From NCBI GenBank assembly GCA_023457895.1, contig JAEXAY010000017.1, forward strand, positions 25,469-89,468: a stretch of DNA of 64,000 bases. Direction: 5' to 3'. A program made the translations under genes and the position numbers. Source of the stretch: Pseudomonadota bacterium (GTDB lineage: Bacteria; Pseudomonadota; Alphaproteobacteria; Sphingomonadales; Sphingomonadaceae). This document shows positions 60,012 to 64,000 of this stretch, one piece after another (positions within the stretch are counted from its first letter, which is position 1; the number at the start of each line of letters is the position of its first letter). Below the pieces are notes generated by a model, which saw only the letters and a list, made by a program, of their open reading frames with translations, did not search any database and had not been told where the DNA came from.

Positions 60012-61292
60012 TCAGTTGGCTTTGTCTTGATGATCGCGGCGAAATGGCTGGAGCGATCCGCGCGCGAGGCTGCGCCACGCCCATTCGAGCGGTCCATAAT
60101 GGAAGCGATCGAGCCACGGTTTCGACCAGGCCAGCATCAGCACCGCCATCGCCGCCACAAACAGCGGTAACTGCCACCGCGCGACCGTGCCGAACCAGCC
60201 GAGCCCATAGCCATAGAACAGGCTCGTCATCACGATGCTGGTGCCGAGATAGTTGGTGAAGGCCGCGCGTCCTGCCGCCGCCAGCCGCGCGGCAAGCCAT
60301 GTGTCCCGCCAGCGCTCCACTGCCAGCACGAGCAGCGCGGCATAGGCAAAGGTCATCATCCAGTCGAACGGCACCGACCAGCTGAAAAAAGCGGCGAAGC
60401 TCGCCAGCGTATCGAATCCGCCGCGCCACAGCTGCGCGACGAGGATCACCAGTGCAACCAGCGCCGGCAGTCCATAGTTGCGCGCGATGGTGCGATAACG
60501 TTCCGCGCCCCACTGACCTTCGAAAAAGCCGCTGCGCATCAATCCTGCGCCTGCCAGCATATAGGCCAGCGTCTCGATCCCCGACATCCACAGCATCGTG
60601 AAAGGCCCACCCGCCATCGCCGGGCTGAACCGGTAGCCGAGCGCATCCGCATAGCTGCCGCGCAGCGCCACGACTTCCTCGCCGGTGATTTGCGAACCCG
60701 GCGCGCCGATGCCGTCGAGCATATCGTTGAAATCGCGAAGCGCCTCCGTTCCGCCGCTCGCCTGGGCATGGAATTGCATCAGGTAAAAGCTGGCGATGAA
60801 CAGCAGCGACAGCAGGAAAGCCGTGATGAAGGCGAACAGCGCGGCGCGAATCAGGCTCGCCGCCGACCGCCGCATGAACAGCAAGGCGACCGTGCCGGTG
60901 GCAGCATAGAGAAACAGGATGTCACCGGCCCAGATCAGATAATAATGCGCAAGACCGAACAGCGCGAGTATGGCCATCCGCCGCAAATGCACGCCCGCGC
61001 CGCTTCCCGGCATCCGGTGATTGGCGCGGTCGATCACCAGCGTCATGCTCGCGCCGAACAGGAGCGAAAACAGCCCGCGCATCTTGCCATCGACAAGGAC
61101 GAAATTGAGCGCGAACGTCATCAGGTCGGCCGTTCCCGGCGTGCCCCAGGCGAGCGGATTGAAATAGGCGCCCATCGGCATCGCGAAGCTGGTGATGTTC
61201 ATCAGCAGGATGCCGATCACCGCGACGCCGCGAATGATGTCGAGCGCGGCAATGCGATCAGCGTTGGCGCGTGCAGGCGAAGTGGTTTCCAT
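60012..61292 (-). CDS. DUF418 family membrane protein
   Basis: 426 residues with about 9-10 membrane helices. The N-terminal IAALDIIRGVAVIGILLMNI is the family hallmark, and the C-terminal DUF418 part includes RAAFTNYLGTSIVMTSLFYG, WQLPLFVAAMAVLM and GPLEWAWRSL. Function unknown; it resembles acyltransferase-3-like membrane proteins. It is 21 bases after the propeller gene, probably one operon with it. Confidence 0.88.
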   Translation of the reverse strand: METTSPARANADRIAALDIIRGVAVIGILLMNITSFAMPMGAYFNPLAWGTPGTADLMTFALNFVLVDGKMRGLFSLLFGASMTLVIDRANHRMPGSGAGVHLRRMAILALFGLAHYYLIWAGDILFLYAATGTVALLFMRRSAASLIRAALFAFITAFLLSLLFIASFYLMQFHAQASGGTEALRDFNDMLDGIGAPGSQITGEEVVALRGSYADALGYRFSPAMAGGPFTMLWMSGIETLAYMLAGAGLMRSGFFEGQWGAERYRTIARNYGLPALVALVILVAQLWRGGFDTLASFAAFFSWSVPFDWMMTFAYAALLVLAVERWRDTWLAARLAAAGRAAFTNYLGTSIVMTSLFYGYGLGWFGTVARWQLPLFVAAMAVLMLAWSKPWLDRFHYGPLEWAWRSLARGSLQPFRRDHQDKAN

Positions 61293-61313
61293 GCGTGGCG
61301 CTGGTCCCGGATG

Positions 61314-62534
61314 CTAGAGCGCGAGAGACAGGATTGCCGCCGGTTTGACGGTGGCGATGTCGCGGATACTGCCGTCGGGCTGGAGCCGACTCACCTCCGA
61401 GGTGGCGAGGAGAAACAGGCGCTTGCCCGCAATCGCCGCGGTCGTCGGCTCGCTGATCCAGCGGCTGTGATGCGATTGCAGCGTCTCGACCCGGGCAATC
61501 GCGCCGTCCGTGCCGAGCGTCATGCGGATAACGCGGCCCGGATTGGTGACATTCTGAACGCCGATGAGCGCGCCTTCATGCCAGTATAGCCCGTCGATCC
61601 CGGCGACGGTTTCCCGGCTTTTGACGGGGAGCCGCCCCGTCAGCACCGTCCCCTTGTCCGCATCGATGCGCGCGATCCCGCTATTATGAGCGACATAAAG
61701 CGCGCCCTTTCCGTCGAGCGCGAGTCCGTTCGCGCCGGGCAGGCTATCGGCGAACGCATGCGGTTTTCCCTGCGCGTCGATGCGCCACAGGCTGCCCGCC
61801 GCGCTGTCGGTTGCGTAGATGGCCTGCCCGTCGGGCGAGATGGCGAGATCGTTGAGCTGGAGCGCGCCCGGCACAGCGAAGGACTGTACCTCCGAACCCG
61901 TGCGCGAATCGAAACAGTCGACATGATTGCGGCGGCTGGCAGCGGCCGCGTCCAGGAAACCGTTGGTCGTGACCGCGCACAGGCGGCGCCTCGCGGCATC
62001 ATAGGCAAGGCCGAGCCGCGGCAAGCCCCGGCCGCGCGCGAACAGGCGTGCCTTGCGATCGGGGCCAATCCGCCAGATGCTGCCATCCTTCATGCTGGCG
62101 ATGAAGAGGCTGCGCCCGTCGCTCGCGACGCCTTCGGGCATCAGGTCGCGCTGGGTCGCGCGATAATAGAGCGTGCCGCGTTCGACCCGCGGCAACCGCT
62201 CTTCAAAGCCTCGGCGCAGCGGCGCATAGGCCGGTTCGCTTTCGAGCGCGGCAAAAAAGTCTGCGGTGGGGAGAAAGCCGTCGCCCAGCCGCAGCGTGTC
62301 CTCAAGCGCGGCGATGGCGCCCTTCCTGTCGCTGGCGCCGAGGCGGAGCAGCGCGAGGAAATAACGCAGATTGGCATCGTCCGGGCGCGCGGCGATGACT
62401 TCTTCAAGCTGTTTGACCTGCTCGCGGGCAGCGGCTGCCGGATCTTCGGCCGCCGCCGTCGCCGGAGCGATCAGTGCCGCGACGAGGCCAGCGCAGGCAA
62501 GGGCTCTCAGCGCAGCCCGCTTCGCGCGGTGCAT
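61314..62534 (-). CDS. Secreted beta-propeller protein (SMP-30/gluconolactonase-like) with TPR-like N terminus
   Basis: 406 residues. Signal peptide (about 1-28), a helical TPR-like part (QVKQLEEVIAARPDDANLRYFLALL), then a six-bladed-type propeller with GSIWRIGPDRKARLFARG, NDLAISPDGQAIYATDSAAG and ANGLALDGKGALYVAHNSG. Catalytic status is unknown. It starts one base after the bfr stop, so it is cotranscribed with bfd-bfr. Confidence 0.8.
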   Translation of the reverse strand: MHRAKRAALRALACAGLVAALIAPATAAAEDPAAAAREQVKQLEEVIAARPDDANLRYFLALLRLGASDRKGAIAALEDTLRLGDGFLPTADFFAALESEPAYAPLRRGFEERLPRVERGTLYYRATQRDLMPEGVASDGRSLFIASMKDGSIWRIGPDRKARLFARGRGLPRLGLAYDAARRRLCAVTTNGFLDAAAASRRNHVDCFDSRTGSEVQSFAVPGALQLNDLAISPDGQAIYATDSAAGSLWRIDAQGKPHAFADSLPGANGLALDGKGALYVAHNSGIARIDADKGTVLTGRLPVKSRETVAGIDGLYWHEGALIGVQNVTNPGRVIRMTLGTDGAIARVETLQSHHSRWISEPTTAAIAGKRLFLLATSEVSRLQPDGSIRDIATVKPAAILSLAL

Positions 62535-62535
62535 C

Positions 62536-63015
62536 TTATTCCGCGACCGGTTTTGAATGGAGCTGGATATAATTCTGGATGCCCATGCTTTCGATCAGCG
62601 AAAGCTGGGTTTCGAGTTCATCGACATGGTGCTCCTCGCTTTCGAGGATCGCGCTGAAAATGTCGCGGCTGATATAGTCGCGGACCTTTTCGCTATGTTC
62701 GATCGCATCCTTGAGCAGGGGGATCGCTTCATGTTCGAGCGCGAGATCGGCTTCCAGCACTTCCTTGACATTTTCGCCGATGCGCAGGCGTCCGAGCAAC
62801 TGGAAATTGGGGAAGCCGTCGAGGAACAGGATGCGTTCGGCCAGCCGGTCGGCATGCTTCATCTCGTCGATCGATTCCTCGCGCTCAAACGCGGCCAGCC
62901 GCTTCATCCCCCAATTGTCGAGCATGCGATAATGCAGCCAATACTGGTTGATTGCGGTCAGTTCATTCTTGAGTGCGATATTGAGAAATTCGATGACCTT
63001 GTCGTCGCCCTTCAT
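62536..63015 (-). CDS. bfr: Bacterioferritin
   Basis: 159 residues. Ferroxidase ligands Glu18, Glu51 and His54 are at the E. coli Bfr positions (EESIDEMKHADR), and Met52 is the haem-binding methionine; the second-half ligands lie in ADLALEHEAIPLL and ESEEHHVDELE. It stores iron as a 24-mer. It follows bfd on the minus strand. Confidence 0.96.
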   Translation of the reverse strand: MKGDDKVIEFLNIALKNELTAINQYWLHYRMLDNWGMKRLAAFEREESIDEMKHADRLAERILFLDGFPNFQLLGRLRIGENVKEVLEADLALEHEAIPLLKDAIEHSEKVRDYISRDIFSAILESEEHHVDELETQLSLIESMGIQNYIQLHSKPVAE

Positions 63016-63051
63016 GGCCCATCCTTCTTGTCTTGGGGGCCGTGCGGACGA

Positions 63052-63303
63052 TCAGGCCCGCTTCAGCCGCTGTTCCGGAAAGGGCAGGATATCAGCCTCG
63101 CCCTGATTTGCACAGGGGCAGCCTCCGGCCTGGTCCATTTTCTGGCGCTCGCCGGCCATCACCTCGCGGGCGAAGGGGATGCACTGGCCGCATTGGACCT
63201 TGCCGCCGCAGACCGCATAGGCATGATGCAGCCGCTCGGCGCCGTCGCGCACGGCTTCGCGCAATTGCTTTTCGCGGATGAAGTTGCAGCTGCAAACGAC
63301 CAT
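63052..63303 (-). CDS. bfd: Bacterioferritin-associated ferredoxin
   Basis: 83 residues from ATG 63303 with GGAGAG upstream. The [2Fe-2S] pattern is CxC at Cys4/Cys6 and CxxC at Cys38/Cys41 (spacing 31), as in Bfd; an extra Cys32 and a C-terminal CPC also occur. In other bacteria Bfd reduces and mobilises iron from Bfr. Iron-regulated by the Fur box upstream, by inference. Confidence 0.9.
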   Translation of the reverse strand: MVVCSCNFIREKQLREAVRDGAERLHHAYAVCGGKVQCGQCIPFAREVMAGERQKMDQAGGCPCANQGEADILPFPEQRLKRA

Positions 63304-63333
63304 AAGGCGACTCTCCAATATTGCCGAAATATG

Positions 63334-63352
63334 GTTATTGATAATCATTTGC
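63334..63352 (-). promoter_or_regulatory. Fur box
   Basis: The 19-base word matches GATAATGATAATCATTATC at 15 of 19 positions, with TGATAATCATT intact in the centre. It lies 31 bases upstream of the bfd start and about 105 bases before coq4, so it probably controls bfd-bfr and possibly both directions. Confidence 0.7.
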
Positions 63353-63422
63353 AACATTAAAAATGGAATTCAAACAGGAATTTTTCATCTTTTCCAGCTA
63401 CCCGTTTCGCACAGCCGAATAA

Positions 63423-63450
63423 TTGACATTATTGTCAGTAATGATAGATT
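63423..63450 (+). promoter_or_regulatory. Putative coq4 promoter overlapping a palindrome
   Basis: TTGACA (63423-63428), 16 bases, TAGATT (63445-63450). The -35 overlaps the inverted repeat TGACA-TTAT-TGTCA (63424-63437), a possible operator. The expected transcription start is near the ATG at 63457, so the mRNA could be leaderless. Confidence 0.4.
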
Positions 63451-63456
63451 TGCCGG

Positions 63457-64000
63457 ATGGATCATTTTCAGCAGAGCTTTGCCAGTAACGCAGATGACGC
63501 CGCTCCCGCGGCCCCTTTCGCCATGGGCGCAGCGGCACCGGTCCGCGATCTGCCACTGCGCGACCCAGCGCGGCAAAAGCTCCCGATGCGGCCCGCAAAA
63601 GCGTGGCATCATTTCCGTGAATTGCTGAAAGACAAGGAGCGCACCGAAGAGGTTTTCTATATCTTCGAGGCGCTGCCGTGGAGCGGTTTCTTCGATACGG
63701 CCATCGCGTTCTGCACCAGCCCGCGCGGCATCGCGATTCGCAAGGCCGAACCCGCGCTCGTGCCGCTGCTTGACGATCATGCGGCGCTGCGCCGCATGCC
63801 GCCGGGTTCGCTCGCCCATGCCTATTGCGACTTCATGGAAGCCGAAGGACTGAGCGCGCAGGGCCTCGTCGATGAATATGCCAAGTTTCGCGGCAGCCGC
63901 CCGGTGTTCAACGACCAGATCGAATGGTATGGCGAGCGCACCCGCGACATTCACGACCTGCTCCATGTGCTGACGGGCTATGGCCGCGACGCGCTGGGGG
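63457..64000 (+). CDS. Coq4 family protein, 5' part (partial)
   Basis: 181 residues are visible and the frame is open at the window end. After a Pro/Ala-rich N terminus come KAWHHFRELLKDKERTEEVF, in one block, SLAHAYCDFMEAEGLSAQGLV, and IHDLLHVLTGYGRD, the HDxxH metal motif of COQ4. COQ4 proteins organise or act in ubiquinone synthesis, recently proposed to act on the ring carboxyl group. ATG 63457 has no clear ribosome-binding site. Confidence 0.82.
   Translation, partial: MDHFQQSFASNADDAAPAAPFAMGAAAPVRDLPLRDPARQKLPMRPAKAWHHFRELLKDKERTEEVFYIFEALPWSGFFDTAIAFCTSPRGIAIRKAEPALVPLLDDHAALRRMPPGSLAHAYCDFMEAEGLSAQGLVDEYAKFRGSRPVFNDQIEWYGERTRDIHDLLHVLTGYGRDALG

Noticed and set aside
63385..63966. 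Minus-strand frame (193 codons) at the right end of the window
   Set aside because: The plus-strand frame from 63457 encodes a clear Coq4 sequence with the HDxxH motif; the minus frame is its shadow.

Overview
The window is a chromosomal segment of an alphaproteobacterium, most probably of the order Sphingomonadales (Sphingomonas, Sphingopyxis, Sphingobium and relatives). The reasons are its high GC content (roughly 65% by eye), MipZ in place of MinCDE, a DivK cell-cycle regulator, two S9 peptidases, a TonB-dependent receptor, a pgm of the PgmG type, a zinc-free L36 protein, and dispersed palindromic elements of the kind common in these genomes. I see no tRNA, rRNA, CRISPR array, insertion sequence, integrase or phage gene. 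One gene (34650-35282) stands out as AT-rich and possibly acquired.

Layout. 1-6230: an acetate-switch-like signalling module, with the end of a LuxR-type regulator, a cupin, a huge SSF-histidine kinase-receiver protein (CrbS-like) and a divergent propionyl-CoA synthetase. 6265-16865: lipocalin, dienelactone hydrolase, DNA glycosylase, soluble chemoreceptor, isoaspartyl peptidase, HAD hydrolase-dapD, divK, DUF3572, and a HAD/RidA/GDPD/acyltransferase run. 17028-20820: panC divergent from mipZ, a J-domain protein, phosphomannomutase and an ABM monooxygenase. 20850-23034: a phosphate island with a Pho box, a Nudix-DUF47 fusion and a Pit transporter. 23101-28190: thioesterase, Xaa-Pro aminopeptidase and an S9 peptidase. 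28248-30793: a copper-type TonB receptor with a DUF2946 protein. 30849-36419: HAD, rpmJ, galE, DUF4136 lipoprotein, M14 carboxypeptidase, orphan AT-rich gene, gpmA and rpmG. 36690-40287: small hypothetical gene, TMEM165 family, dps, a double cold-shock protein with an RGG tail, and RNase D. 40379-44154: lptC-lptA and lptB-rpoN. 44253-49164: a two-domain retropepsin, prolyl oligopeptidase and two secreted paralogues. 49347-53123: guaA, two GNATs (one AAC(3)-I-like), a short asparaginase and a CHRD lipoprotein. 53250-59761: ArsC-like, GlpQ-like, panB, yfgM-bamB-der and an Hpt protein. 59762-60011: no ORF, but a general-stress sigma (EcfG)-type promoter and a strong hairpin, so a small RNA candidate. 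60012-64000: an iron unit (Fur box, bfd, bfr, beta-propeller protein, DUF418 protein) and the divergent start of coq4.

How it fits together. Envelope biogenesis is well represented (LptC/A/B, BamB, YfgM, GalE, PgmG). So are cell-cycle regulators (DivK, MipZ, an Hpt protein), peptide scavenging (two S9 peptidases, M24, isoaspartyl peptidase, M14) and nutrient-responsive units. The regulatory sites I trust most are the Pho box at 23017-23034, the Fur box at 63334-63352 and the EcfG-type promoter at 59829-59853. All were read directly from sequence and none has been tested here. The most unusual items are the stress-promoter orphan transcript, the Nudix-DUF47 fusion under a Pho box, a predicted RNA stem between DUF2946 and the TonB receptor that would hide the receptor's ribosome-binding site, and a terminator-like hairpin in the rpmG leader.
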